The notes: generated by a model from the sequence alone, not told the origin. DNA of 64,000 nucleotides from Sphaerospermopsis aphanizomenoides BCCUSP55 (GCF_001586785.1 NZ_LUFH02000006.1:1-64000), one strand, 5' to 3'; shown: positions 53,572 through 62,775, numbered from the stretch's first letter. Numbers and translations are program-made.

Positions 53572-53903
53572 GGTGTGTTATTTTTCTCGATTTCGTTGCT
53601 TTCTAATGTGGGATTATCCCGTGCCAATTTCATCACACCGACTAGCATCAAAGCTTGAATCGAAAAACCGATGACGATTGCTGTTAAAATTACTGCTTGG
53701 GGAACAGGATCAGCGTAAATAGGTTTTTTCACCTCATCAAGAATGGGAGTAAATAAACCCTCTCGTGATGCAATAAATACATAAAAGGCAATCACCCCCG
53801 TACTCATCACATCCATTGAAACAATCTTCATCACCAGGTTTTTTTTGAGGATGATGCCGAAAAATCCGCACAGTATTGTTGCCAGTACGCACGCTTCTAA
53901 CAC
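53568..53903 (-). CDS. mrpC: Mrp antiporter subunit C (NuoK-like)
   Basis: Product of 111 residues with three membrane helices; ILKKNLVMKIVSMDVMSTGVIAFYV (about 17-42) and DPVPQAVILTAIVIGFSIQALML (about 65-88) match the MnhC/NuoK family. First gene of the operon mrpC-D-E-F-G-A-B. A 188-bp gap separates it from the divergent ATPase-like gene and should hold the operon promoter. Confidence 0.88.
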   Translation of the reverse strand: MLEACVLATILCGFFGIILKKNLVMKIVSMDVMSTGVIAFYVFIASREGLFTPILDEVKKPIYADPVPQAVILTAIVIGFSIQALMLVGVMKLARDNPTLESNEIEKNNTP

Positions 53904-54091
53904 GGGAATTACCTATTTAATAAGGGATAGAGGATGTGTCCCATACTTCTGTTAGAAGTTGGGAATGTGGATATTAGGTTTTATGTTCAGTTATTTAAAG
54001 TGTTAAATTACTAATAGCACGACTTTTTAGTGCCAACAACATTACTGCACTAAAATATTGCAATAGTTATCATAATTACACCAAATGATTT

Positions 54092-55219
54092 ATGTTGTCT
54101 TCAATAGCGCGAACCATAACCAGAGACGAGAAACCCGTGAACTTAAACTTATCTACTTCTTTACAATTAATTGGACGTTCATTAGAATTTCAGCGCATTG
54201 TAGAAATACTTGCACAGGATGGTGATTTGCTGATTACTGGAGTACCTGGAAGTGGAAGACGGACTTTAGTCAGAGTTGCAGCGCAGGAAGTGAGTGCTGT
54301 TGTCTTGGAGATAGACTGTATCCGCGCTACAGATGGCGAGAGATTTTTGCAATTATTAGCAGAAGCGATTAATCAAAATTGGGAAGCAAAAAAAATAGAA
54401 ACTTGGGTTAATCAAACCGCGAGTGACTTTTTTATATTTAATGCAGAAAGTAAACTTAAATTATTGCATTATTTGAATCAAAAACAGCTATGGCAAGCAT
54501 TTATTATTTTACTGGAACTATTACAAATTATGGCTGCTGATTTAAATCAGCGAGTAGTATTGATTTTACAGAGTTTCCCGCATATTCGTTCTTGGGATCG
54601 CAATAGTTTATGGGAATCAACCTTTAGACGCGAAGTCAAAGCAAACCCTAATGTTAGTTACGTTTTGCTGGCGACAATTGCTGAAACAAGCCATCATCAA
54701 GATGATAGTAACTACCCGCTAGAAGCCATCCAATTAGCTCCTTTAGCTAAAGATGTTTTAGCATTGTGGGCTAGAGAGATTTTGCATACAGAAAACCTCA
54801 AATTTGATCCTCATTCAAGAGCATTACAAATATTCTTAGATACAGTTCAGGGAAATATTGGCGATGCGATGGTCTTAATTCGCAGATTATTAAATTTGCA
54901 GCATTCACAAGGATTAATTACTGAACAAGAAGTCCAACAAGTAATTGAAGCCATCCTGAAAGATTTATCCATCACCTATGAATCTTTATTGATGTTATTA
55001 CCTGCAAGCCAAATACATCTTTTAGAATGTTTAGCTGTTGATCCTACAGACAAACCACAAAGTAAAGAATATATTCAAAAACATGGACTGTCTAGAGGCG
55101 GAAGTCTGCAAGGTGCTTTAACTGGGTTACAAAATAAAGGTTTAATTTACAGTGCTGAACAGGGTTATCGGTTAGCTTTACCTTTATTGGCTTTGTGGTT
55201 AAGACAACGGTTGAGTTGA
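54092..55219 (+). CDS. AAA-like protein with degenerate nucleotide-binding motifs
   Basis: Product of 375 residues from ATG 54092; an in-frame GTG at 54137 is an alternative. The N-terminal IGRSLEFQRIVEIL and Walker A-like GVPGSGRRT (about 49-57) show an ORC/STAND-type ATPase fold, but the Walker Lys is Arg and the Walker B strand RVVLILQSFP lacks an acidic residue. The C-terminal part (about 285-375) looks like a winged helix (SKEYIQKHGLSRGGSLQGALTGLQNKGLIY), so DNA binding is possible. It probably does not hydrolyse ATP. Divergent from the mrp operon. Confidence 0.65.
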   Translation: MLSSIARTITRDEKPVNLNLSTSLQLIGRSLEFQRIVEILAQDGDLLITGVPGSGRRTLVRVAAQEVSAVVLEIDCIRATDGERFLQLLAEAINQNWEAKKIETWVNQTASDFFIFNAESKLKLLHYLNQKQLWQAFIILLELLQIMAADLNQRVVLILQSFPHIRSWDRNSLWESTFRREVKANPNVSYVLLATIAETSHHQDDSNYPLEAIQLAPLAKDVLALWAREILHTENLKFDPHSRALQIFLDTVQGNIGDAMVLIRRLLNLQHSQGLITEQEVQQVIEAILKDLSITYESLLMLLPASQIHLLECLAVDPTDKPQSKEYIQKHGLSRGGSLQGALTGLQNKGLIYSAEQGYRLALPLLALWLRQRLS

Positions 55220-55305
55220 TGTCAGAATCAGGATTTTTAGGATGAAATAATCAAATTATCTAAATCAGAATTTAGAGAAAAATTCACAAACATATCTAAC
55301 AATTC

Positions 55306-55468
55306 GGGAGCATCCCCATGAAATAAAAAATAACCGCAGCAAAACGAAAAACTCTTTTCACCCATCTTAACTTTGTGTTCTTTGCGTGCTTTGCGGTTGA
55401 TTCATATCAAGCCTGGGAGCAATTGCCTTTCTTGCCAAAAAATCAACTTACACATTTGGGATGCTGCC
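55306..55468. mobile_element. MITE with 8-bp target duplication
   Basis: A 163-bp element with ends GGGAGCATCCC and, in reverse complement, GGCAGCATCCCAAATGTGTA. It is flanked by the direct repeat AACAATTC (55298-55305 and 55469-55476). The interior contains GCAAAGCACGCAAAGAACAC (reverse complement). A related element lies at 63031-63180. Confidence 0.85.
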
Positions 55469-55482
55469 AACAATTCTAACCA

Positions 55483-55872
55483 TCAATCATCCTCATATTC
55501 TGCCCAAGAATTAGGAGTTTCTGAAACTGCGACCTTAAGTTTTACATCCTGCGGTAATCGCTTTTTGGTTTCATCATAAATATATTTAGCAATCATCTCC
55601 GCAGTTGTTTCATATTCAGGAGGTAAAATTTCATTCAGAACACAATGATCTAAACCTCCTTGGGTGACATCTTTTTTAGCCCAACGTAAGCTTCTAAAAT
55701 CAGCAACCATAACGGGGTGAGGACAGTATTCTGAAGAATGTAACTGTGATGATTTTGCTTCGATTTTGACCCTATAAGTGTGACCATGCATTCTCCCACA
55801 AGGACCATTATAGTCTTTGATGTAGTGGGCGCTATCAAACGTGAATTCTGTTAATAATTTCCATTTGGGCAT
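55483..55872 (-). CDS. queD: 6-carboxytetrahydropterin synthase (QueD) family
   Basis: Product of 129 residues. Zinc ligands are the His of SAHYIK (about 15) and the two His of MHGHTY (about 29 and 31). The catalytic Cys is in GPCGRMHGH. The later DHCVLNE and SETPNSWAEYE (Glu) blocks complete the 6-pyruvoyltetrahydropterin-synthase fold. QueD turns dihydroneopterin triphosphate into the queuosine precursor. The other que genes are not in the window. Its 3' end faces a MITE. Confidence 0.9.
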   Translation of the reverse strand: MPKWKLLTEFTFDSAHYIKDYNGPCGRMHGHTYRVKIEAKSSQLHSSEYCPHPVMVADFRSLRWAKKDVTQGGLDHCVLNEILPPEYETTAEMIAKYIYDETKKRLPQDVKLKVAVSETPNSWAEYEDD

Positions 55873-55930
55873 TTTAATATCACCTCAATATAGTCATCCT
55901 GTTGAATTTGTTGAATTTATGGACTTACAG

Positions 55931-55993
55931 CAGTCAGTAGTTAAACCATTTTGGTAAATGGCTGTTTCACTCTTGTTTTGTACTGCATTCACC
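55931..55993. repeat. Left arm of a 62-bp inverted repeat
   Basis: Begins CAGTCAGTAG and contains TTGGTAAATGGCTGT; it matches in reverse complement, at about three bases in four, the segment 56281-56342. On the plus strand the ATG inside it opens a short frame (MAVSLLFCTAFTAYRL, then stop). Confidence 0.7.
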
Positions 55994-56165
55994 GCTTATC
56001 GGCTGTAATTGTCAACACAAAGAACTTTTAACAGGCAAAAGGAAAGTTTAACCTAAATTTGTACTGATGTTAACTCAATCTTTGCTTACGCCGTATGTCT
56101 TAGTAAGAAGATTGTGTATAGAAAAAATAAATTCCACTATATCTATCGGGTTGTGAATGTATAAT

Positions 56166-56315
56166 TTACTGTACCGCTTTACCATCAGACAAACAATCAT
56201 CAATCCAAAGTTGCTGTTCACTGCGATTAAGAAATCTAAATTTACAAACCTGCAACTGATCTACATACACGGTGTTGCTGGTCAATGAAGAAAAAAATAA
56301 GTGTGACACAGCCAT
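56166..56315 (-). CDS. Possible small protein of 49 residues
   Basis: Reads from ATG 56315 (MAVSHLFFSSLTSNTVYVDQ) to a stop at 56166, ending CLSDGKAVQ. The composition is that of a real protein, with an aromatic-rich middle CKFRFLNRSEQQLW. I recognise no family. A weak TTGGTAA precedes the start and no strong ribosome site is visible. The start lies in the right arm of the inverted repeat, whose left arm starts a similar but truncated frame. It may be a small gene of unknown role or part of a mobile element. Confidence 0.4.
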   Translation of the reverse strand: MAVSHLFFSSLTSNTVYVDQLQVCKFRFLNRSEQQLWIDDCLSDGKAVQ

Positions 56316-56342
56316 TTACCAAGATAGCTTTACTACTGACTG
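56281..56342. repeat. Right arm of a 62-bp inverted repeat
   Basis: Reverse-complement partner of 55931-55993. The two arms enclose about 290 bp. No target duplication seen. Confidence 0.7.
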
Positions 56343-56585
56343 AAAGTAGGGTATGAGGTTTAGGGACTAAATGCCCAGACCCTGCAAGTATCTATGCAGA
56401 AAGAGATAAAAATAGCTCTCGATACATATAGTGCTTTCAATACAGTGTCCTGATTTTTAACCTCTGATTTTTAATTATAGGATTCCCCACACACTACACC
56501 CCTTTCATTGCTGACTGGTGACTGCTGCTATCAAGTTTGAGTTATTTTCCCTAGGCAATTTTTCCATCCAACTTTAGGAGTACAA
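56343..56585. other. Intergenic region with no recognised feature
   Basis: AT-rich sequence between the inverted repeat and the His-box membrane protein. It presumably holds the promoter of that gene; I can place no element apart from TAGGAG six bases before its ATG. Confidence 0.5.
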
Positions 56586-57101
56586 ATGCTTGAGGCTATC
56601 GTTGTTGCTTGGTTGTTACTGTTTTTAGGCGATTTCCTGTCAACTTTCTTTTATCATGTACCTCAGCACGTTTTTGGTAGCCTTCATCTAACAACACACC
56701 ACTCTTGGAAAAAGGATTTTCGGCACTATGCTATTTTAACATTCAATTATCAGGTGCTTTTAGATGGTATATTAGGCGCACTACCATACCTGCTTGTAGC
56801 ATTATTCCTCTGGTCTTTCTCTCCTGTTGGTGTGATTTGTGGTTTGCTGTTAGGTCAGTTTCATGTGTGGTGGAGACATATCACAGCTTTAGGATGGCAA
56901 ACTCCTCAACTTGTCACTCTGTTATGTGGATTGCTATTTATCACCACTCCCGAACAACATTGGCTGCATCATCAAAAAACTAATTTGGGTTTTGGCGATA
57001 TTTTCACATTTTTTGACTACCCTGCTAAAACTTGGATGCGCTGGTTGCGCTTAGTAAGACTTCATTTACGTGATTATTCGGTACATCGTGCTTCTAGTTA
57101 A
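56586..57101 (+). CDS. Membrane protein with His boxes, fatty acid hydroxylase-like
   Basis: Product of 171 residues with four hydrophobic segments. His clusters HVPQHVFGSLHLTTHHSW (about 24-41), QFHVWWRH (about 96-103) and EQHWLHHQ (about 125-132) resemble the di-iron His boxes of the fatty acid hydroxylase/sterol desaturase superfamily, though it is shorter than usual. It would then oxidise a lipid in the membrane. TAGGAG lies 6 nt before ATG 56586. A terminator hairpin follows. Confidence 0.7.
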   Translation: MLEAIVVAWLLLFLGDFLSTFFYHVPQHVFGSLHLTTHHSWKKDFRHYAILTFNYQVLLDGILGALPYLLVALFLWSFSPVGVICGLLLGQFHVWWRHITALGWQTPQLVTLLCGLLFITTPEQHWLHHQKTNLGFGDIFTFFDYPAKTWMRWLRLVRLHLRDYSVHRASS

Positions 57102-57164
57102 GATACGGTACATAGTCGGTGATCAAAATTTATTAAGGGTGCCTTCTCAGCCTACAAAGATTTT

Positions 57165-57192
57165 AGCCCACCTGCGTGGGCTTTGATTTTTT
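57165..57192 (+). terminator. Terminator after the His-box membrane protein
   Basis: Seven-bp stem AGCCCAC/GTGGGCT with a 4-nt loop, followed by TTGATTTTTT. Confidence 0.8.
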
Positions 57193-57617
57193 AGCCTAAC
57201 TCAAAATATTTTAAACTTCAGCCTATTTTCTTATAATTTGTCGTGACTTAAGTAACATAAATTAGAAAAAACTAGATTATATTTTTACTTACAAAAATAC
57301 CTTTGCCAATTTGTCAAATATAGGGCTGAAAGCCAATAAAATCCTTACGAGATGAATAGGGTTGCCGGATTGGGGAAAGGGTATTTATTTTTACTTGGTA
57401 ATTAACAATTTACACATAACACTCAATACAACCAAACCTCTACTCATAACAGAAAGTCAATTTTTGGCAGAGTAGAGAGGTTAACCTTGAATAAACACCC
57501 ATAAAATAAAAAGTCATAAATTACCTTTTTGATATGGCAGACTTTGAAAATCAGGACTCCTAGAAGCCATATTGTTGCATAGCAAAATCTACCGATATGA
57601 AAATTTAAGGACAAAGT
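57193..57617. other. Leader region of the GGDEF-EAL gene
   Basis: No gene is seen. It contains an imperfect inverted repeat (57435-57482; arms about AACCTCTACTC and GAGTAGAGAGGTT), which could form a hairpin in a long 5' leader. AAGGA precedes the ATG at 57618. No known riboswitch pattern was recognised. Confidence 0.5.
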
Positions 57618-60263
57618 ATGGCAGAAAATGAACGGGATAAAATACGCCACCTATTGGTTGTCCGAGACCCAGAGGGACAGCGAACTATCCCGCTGTTAGA
57701 GGCTACTTACTCTTTGGGACGGGATACAAGAAACGCTATTGTTCTCCGTTCTCGGTCTGTATCGAGACAACACGCAATTTTACTGCGTGTCACTGTTCCC
57801 AATACCGAAAAATTTGGGTTTAGGATTATTGATGGTGACTTCAAAGGCAAAAAAAGTACCAACGGTATATATGTTAATGGCACTAAATGTTTTTCTCATA
57901 ACCTCCAGCATGGGGACATAGTTGCTTTTGGTAATCCCCAGGCCCAAGCTAAATATTATGCTATTTCCAATTTATCAGAAGAGGCATTTGGAGCTTCTTG
58001 TGAATCTGGAGACTTATCCGAATTTCTGCTGGCACAGGGAAATCCTGCTAATCCTTTTGATACTCTCATTGTTTATGATACCAACATTGACGGATCTGCT
58101 GATGCTGTTTTAACTCGTCTAGCCTCATTTCCAGAACTCATTCCTAATCCAATTATCGAAATGGATGCAGAGGGCAATGTTACATATTTGAATCCAGCAG
58201 CAGGGCTGAAGTTTCCCAGACTTAGGGAAATGGGCAAAGAGCATCCAATCCTAGCACAATTGCTAGATGCTGTTGCCAATCAAAAGGATAAGGATAATTC
58301 ATTTGTCCGAGAAGTGGAAGTGGGCGGAGAAATTTTTGAACAAGCGGTTCATTATTTACCAGAAAGTGATTTAATAAGAACATTTATTATTAGAGAAATT
58401 ACTGAACAAAAGCAAGCAGAGGCAGAATTACGGCAGCGCGATCGCTTGCTACAAGGAGTAGCTGAAGCTGCTAATTATCTACTGGCAGAAATGAATTATG
58501 AAATAGCAATAGAAAAAGCACTTGCTACCTTTGGTACAGCATCCAACAGCGATCGCATCTATCTTTTTCATAACCATCCCCATCACATCACAGGGGAAAT
58601 GGCAATGAGCCTACAGTTTGAATGGACAAAAACAGGGATTAAATCATGCCAAAATCATTGGCAAAATCATTGTTATCAAACTTCTGGACTAGAGCGTTGG
58701 TACACTAATTTATCCAAAGGAGATTTCATTAGTGGACTGATCGAAGAATTTCCCAATACAGAACAACAACTTCTGTGTCAAGACGAGATTCAGTCTCTCC
58801 TGCTTGTACCCCTGCGATTAGAAGAGGATTTTTGGGGCTACCTGGGTTTAGCAGATTGCACCTCACCGCGTCATTGGTCAACCCATGAAAAATCTAGCCT
58901 GTTGACTATGGCCGCCATTATCAGTGGCGCTCGTCAGCGTCAGCAGGTAGAAGCCAAAATTCGTTATCAAGCCCTACATGATCTACTGACCGACTTACCT
59001 AATCGGTTACAGTTTAATGATCTACTCACCAAAGCCATAGATCAAGCAATTGCAGAACAGAACACCTTAGCTGTTATCTTCCTGGATTTAGATCGTTTCA
59101 AAATTATCAATGATACTTTGGGACACACACTAGGAGACGAATTATTACAAAATGTCGCCCAAAGAATTAGACAATCGATCAGAACAAAAGACATTATTGC
59201 CCGTTGGGGAGGAGATGAGTTTACTCTCTTGCTGCCGCAAATTAATCAGAGTGAAGAAGTAGTCCAAGTAGCTACAAAAATTTTAGCAGCTTTGGAAAAA
59301 CCCTTTCATCTCCAAGGACACGAACTGTATATAAGTGCCAGCCTGGGTATTGCCATGCTCGATGAACACAGTTCTAATGTTGAAACCCTGATCCAACACG
59401 CAGATGCAGCTTTATATTATGCCAAGGACGAGGGTAGAAATAACTACCAGTTTTATAAAGCGTCACTGAGTACCAAAACGCCTGAACTCTTGAGTTTAGA
59501 GAAAAGCCTGCGTCATGCTCTCGAAAGAGACGAATTTCTGTTATATTATCAGCCACGAGTTAACATCATCACAGGAGAAATCACCGGGATGGAAGCTCTG
59601 TTACGCTGGTATCACCCAGAAATGGGAATAGTTGCCCCCAGCGTCTTTATTCCTCTGGCTGAAGCAAGTGGATTAATTATCCCTATCGGTGAATGGGTAC
59701 TCCAGCAAGCTTGCGCTCAAAATAAAGCTTGGCAAGATGCGGGATTCCCACCCATGACGATTGCAGTTAATCTTTCTCCCAAACAGTTCCGCCAACCCAA
59801 GCTAGTAGAAACAGTCGCGGCAATTTTAGCAGCAACAGGATTAGAACCGCGATTTTTAGAGTTGGAGATTACGGAAACAACTGCTATTGAGGATCTCAGC
59901 TTTGCCAAAACTGTGCTGCAAAATTTGGAGAAAATGGGCTTACTCCTTTCTATTGATGATTTTGGTACAGGCCATTCTGCGCTTTCTCGCTTACAAGCAT
60001 TGCCACTCCACAATCTGAAAATTGACAGGTCTTTTATCAGCGACTTGACAACAGATGATAGAGTAGCTCATATCATCAAAGCTATAGTTGTATTAGGACG
60101 CAGTTTAGGTTTAAGGCTGATTGCTGAAGGAGTTGAAAAGTTGGAAGAACTAAATTTCTTGAAGTCCATTAATTGTGATGATGTACAAGGATATTTTTTC
60201 TACAAACCACTTTCTGTCCAACAAGCAACGGAACTGATGGCCAGTAAAAAAAATAGCCAATAA
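57618..60263 (+). CDS. FHA-PAS-GAF-GGDEF-EAL signalling protein
   Basis: Product of 881 residues. An N-terminal FHA domain (about 12-110) has YSLGRDTRNAIVL and RSVSRQHAIL, the phosphothreonine-binding motifs. A PAS-like part (about 175-270) and a GAF domain (about 290-435) follow. The cyclase motif is intact, GGDEF at 531-535, with an inhibitory I-site RTKD five residues before it. The phosphodiesterase motif EAL is at 659-661, with DDFGTGHSAL later. The protein may make or destroy cyclic di-GMP. The FHA domain suggests control by a Ser/Thr kinase. Confidence 0.92.
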   Translation: MAENERDKIRHLLVVRDPEGQRTIPLLEATYSLGRDTRNAIVLRSRSVSRQHAILLRVTVPNTEKFGFRIIDGDFKGKKSTNGIYVNGTKCFSHNLQHGDIVAFGNPQAQAKYYAISNLSEEAFGASCESGDLSEFLLAQGNPANPFDTLIVYDTNIDGSADAVLTRLASFPELIPNPIIEMDAEGNVTYLNPAAGLKFPRLREMGKEHPILAQLLDAVANQKDKDNSFVREVEVGGEIFEQAVHYLPESDLIRTFIIREITEQKQAEAELRQRDRLLQGVAEAANYLLAEMNYEIAIEKALATFGTASNSDRIYLFHNHPHHITGEMAMSLQFEWTKTGIKSCQNHWQNHCYQTSGLERWYTNLSKGDFISGLIEEFPNTEQQLLCQDEIQSLLLVPLRLEEDFWGYLGLADCTSPRHWSTHEKSSLLTMAAIISGARQRQQVEAKIRYQALHDLLTDLPNRLQFNDLLTKAIDQAIAEQNTLAVIFLDLDRFKIINDTLGHTLGDELLQNVAQRIRQSIRTKDIIARWGGDEFTLLLPQINQSEEVVQVATKILAALEKPFHLQGHELYISASLGIAMLDEHSSNVETLIQHADAALYYAKDEGRNNYQFYKASLSTKTPELLSLEKSLRHALERDEFLLYYQPRVNIITGEITGMEALLRWYHPEMGIVAPSVFIPLAEASGLIIPIGEWVLQQACAQNKAWQDAGFPPMTIAVNLSPKQFRQPKLVETVAAILAATGLEPRFLELEITETTAIEDLSFAKTVLQNLEKMGLLLSIDDFGTGHSALSRLQALPLHNLKIDRSFISDLTTDDRVAHIIKAIVVLGRSLGLRLIAEGVEKLEELNFLKSINCDDVQGYFFYKPLSVQQATELMASKKNSQ

Positions 60264-60340
60264 GCAAATTGTCGGGTGTGGGGTAAAGTTTGTTACCCCT
60301 TCATGAAAAATTCTAATGACCCATTGCAGAGAAAATACTT

Positions 60341-60478
60341 ATGAACCGTTCAAAAATAGTTGCGATTATTACAGGTGCAATTTCCATTCTTTTGGCGATC
60401 GCCTATCTCATTATCGTTCAAATCCTTGATTATCGTGATATGCAACCCGCTCCTATCGGTTTAATCTTGTTTAGCTAA
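60341..60478 (+). CDS. Small membrane protein, 45 residues
   Basis: Starts MNRSKIVAIITGAISILLAI at ATG 60341 and stops at 60478. One hydrophobic helix (about 6-28) is followed by a short polar and Pro-containing tail (DYRDMQPAPIGLILFS). The composition is that of a genuine single-pass protein, and the frame contains a HIP1-like GGCGATCGCC. It lies between the GGDEF-EAL gene and ndhF. No Shine-Dalgarno is strong. Function unknown. Confidence 0.55.
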   Translation: MNRSKIVAIITGAISILLAIAYLIIVQILDYRDMQPAPIGLILFS

Positions 60479-60547
60479 AGATTTAGGCATTTTTCAGCAG
60501 AGGGGCAAAGAATCACCTTTGGATTTTAGATTTTGGATTGATCTATT

Positions 60548-60570
60548 CTGTCACCTGTCACCTGTCACCT
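60548..60570. repeat. Heptamer repeat (GTCACCT), three copies
   Basis: The only long copy of this repeat in the window that is not at the 3' end of a minus-strand gene. It lies in a spacer upstream of ndhF with no other recognised feature between 60479 and 60842. Confidence 0.85.
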
Positions 60571-60842
60571 CATCCAACTATAGATTCAAATCAATATTAT
60601 TTATTAGATATTCCAATCCATAGAACTATAAGAATAAATTAGAGGAAATATCGTGTATTTTTCTAATCAACTAATTCCTTTTTGGTAAAAATAAAGGTAA
60701 GCTATAGCTAACAATATTAAGCAAAGATAAATTTGCCTCAATTCCATCACTAGTAATCTACTTTTCATAATCAGAATCTACAGGGATCAACGAAAACTGA
60801 TTCTTTGTTAGTCATTTATAATACCAATATAGAGGTAAATTC

Positions 60843-62702
60843 ATGTTTGAGTCCTTGCTAGAGACCGTTTGGTTGGTCCCTTGCTACGCCTTATTGGGCG
60901 GTATTTTTGCCTTACCTTGGTCACCGGGAATTATTCGCCGCACAGGGCCAAGACCTGCTGGTTACGTCAATTTAATTATGACGTTACTATCTTTTTTGCA
61001 TAGTGTCTTGGCATTTTTCGCAATTTGGAATCATCCAGCTAAAGAGGTATTGATACCTTGGTTATCCACTGCTGGTTTAAACCTGACTATTAATCTAGAA
61101 ATATCTGCCATCAGTGTAGGTGCATTAATTGTGATCACAGGTTTAAATTTCCTCGCCCAAGTTTATGCTGTGGGTTACATGGAAATGGACTGGGGTTGGG
61201 GAAGATTCTATTCTTTATTAGGTTTGTTTGAAGCGGGTTTATGTGCATTAGCTTTATGCAATAACCTGTTCTTCAGTTATGTAGTTTTGGAAGTTCTGAC
61301 TTTAGGAACTTACTTATTAGTCGGTTTATGGTTTAGTCAACCTTTGGTGGTGACTGGTGCGCGAGATGCATTTTTAACCAAACGGGTTGGTGACTTGTTC
61401 TTGCTGATGGGAGTGCTGGGACTGTGGACTTTAGCCGGAACTTGGGATTATCAAGACTTAGCAATTTGGGCGCAAACTGCCAAAGTAGACCCGACAATTA
61501 TTACTTTGGTTTGTTTAGCGTTAATCGCTGGTCCAATGGGTAAATGCGCTCAGTTTCCCTTGCATTTGTGGTTAGATGAAGCGATGGAGGGTCCACTTCC
61601 TAGCACAATTTTACGGAACTCGGTGGTAGTTGCTACTGGTGCATGGGTATTGATTAAATTACAACCTGTGTTTAGTTTATCCCCTGTAGCTTCTTCGGCG
61701 ATGGTAGCTATTGGTGCTGTCACAGCTATTGGTGGTTCATTAATTGCGATCGCTCAAATTGACATCAAACGCTGTTTATCATATTCTGTCAGTGCTTACA
61801 TGGGATTAGTGTTTATCGCCGTAGGCACACAACAGGATGAAGCTGCATTACTATTAGTCCTCACTCATGCTTTATCTACCGCACTATTGGTAATGAGTAC
61901 CGGAGGAATTGTTTGGAATAGCGTCACCCAAGATGTAACCCAACTTGGTGGTTTATGGTCACGTCGTCCCATTTCCGGTTTAGCATTTATTGTCGGCACA
62001 TTAGGTTTAATTGGGTTTCCACCTTTGGGTAGTTTTTGGGCATTAATAGAATTAGCAGATGGGTTATGGGGAACTCATCCTTGGTTAGTGGGAATTATTA
62101 TTGCCGTCAACGCTTTAACTGCCTTTAGTTTAACCAGAGAATTTGGTTTGATTTTTGCTGGTAAACCTAAACAAATGAGTGAACGTTCCCCCGAAGCCAT
62201 TTGGTTGATGGTTTTACCAATGATGATTTTATTCGGCTTTGTTTTACATCTACCATTGGTGCTAGAAAGTTTATCTTTACTTCCCAGTTGGGCGACTTTA
62301 AATAAAGATGTAGCACTGCTGTTAATTTGGTCAAGTATTTTCGGTTGTAGCGTTAGCGCAGTCATTTATTTAGGCAACATTCCTAAACCAATACGTTTAC
62401 CCTGGCAAGGTTTACAAGACTTACTTGCTTACGACTTTTACACCCCCAAACTTTACAAAGTCACCATTATCTTTGGTGTTGCCCAACTTTCCAATTTAGC
62501 TGATATGGTTGACAGATTTGTAGTTGATGGAATTGTTAACTTTGTGGGTTTATTTTCCCTATTAGGTGGAGAAGGTTTGAAATACAGCACCAACGGACAA
62601 ACTCAATTTTATGCCCTGACAGTTTTATTAGGGGTTGGTGTTTTAGGTGCTTGGGTGACATGGCCTTTCTGGGGTTTACAGTTCATAGATTTAGTTTTTT
62701 AA
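60843..62702 (+). CDS. ndhF: NDH-1 subunit F of a CO2-uptake complex (NdhF3/F4 type)
   Basis: Product of 619 residues with about 16 membrane helices. It belongs to the NuoL/NdhF family: FFSYVVLEVLTLGTYLLVGLWFS (Glu in the first half), KCAQFPLHLWLDEAMEGPLP (about 238-257) and DIKRCLSYSVSAYMGLVF. The N-terminus with RRTGPRPAGYVNLIM is typical of the subunits in the CO2-hydrating NDH-1 complexes (with NdhD3/D4 and CupA/B), not of respiratory NdhF1. Gene order ndhF-ndhD supports this. Which of the two systems it belongs to cannot be fixed without the Cup gene, beyond the window. Confidence 0.9.
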   Translation: MFESLLETVWLVPCYALLGGIFALPWSPGIIRRTGPRPAGYVNLIMTLLSFLHSVLAFFAIWNHPAKEVLIPWLSTAGLNLTINLEISAISVGALIVITGLNFLAQVYAVGYMEMDWGWGRFYSLLGLFEAGLCALALCNNLFFSYVVLEVLTLGTYLLVGLWFSQPLVVTGARDAFLTKRVGDLFLLMGVLGLWTLAGTWDYQDLAIWAQTAKVDPTIITLVCLALIAGPMGKCAQFPLHLWLDEAMEGPLPSTILRNSVVVATGAWVLIKLQPVFSLSPVASSAMVAIGAVTAIGGSLIAIAQIDIKRCLSYSVSAYMGLVFIAVGTQQDEAALLLVLTHALSTALLVMSTGGIVWNSVTQDVTQLGGLWSRRPISGLAFIVGTLGLIGFPPLGSFWALIELADGLWGTHPWLVGIIIAVNALTAFSLTREFGLIFAGKPKQMSERSPEAIWLMVLPMMILFGFVLHLPLVLESLSLLPSWATLNKDVALLLIWSSIFGCSVSAVIYLGNIPKPIRLPWQGLQDLLAYDFYTPKLYKVTIIFGVAQLSNLADMVDRFVVDGIVNFVGLFSLLGGEGLKYSTNGQTQFYALTVLLGVGVLGAWVTWPFWGLQFIDLVF

Positions 62703-62775
62703 ATATCTATGATTTAGATAGACAAAATCAATTTAAAATAAGGAGTGATATTTTCATCGTGTTAAAAATAATCCA

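Noticed and set aside
60843-62702. Reading this gene as the missing large MrpA
   Set aside because: The RRTGPRPAGYVN start and the following ndhD gene point to the CO2-uptake NDH-1 complex, and it is not linked to the mrp operon.
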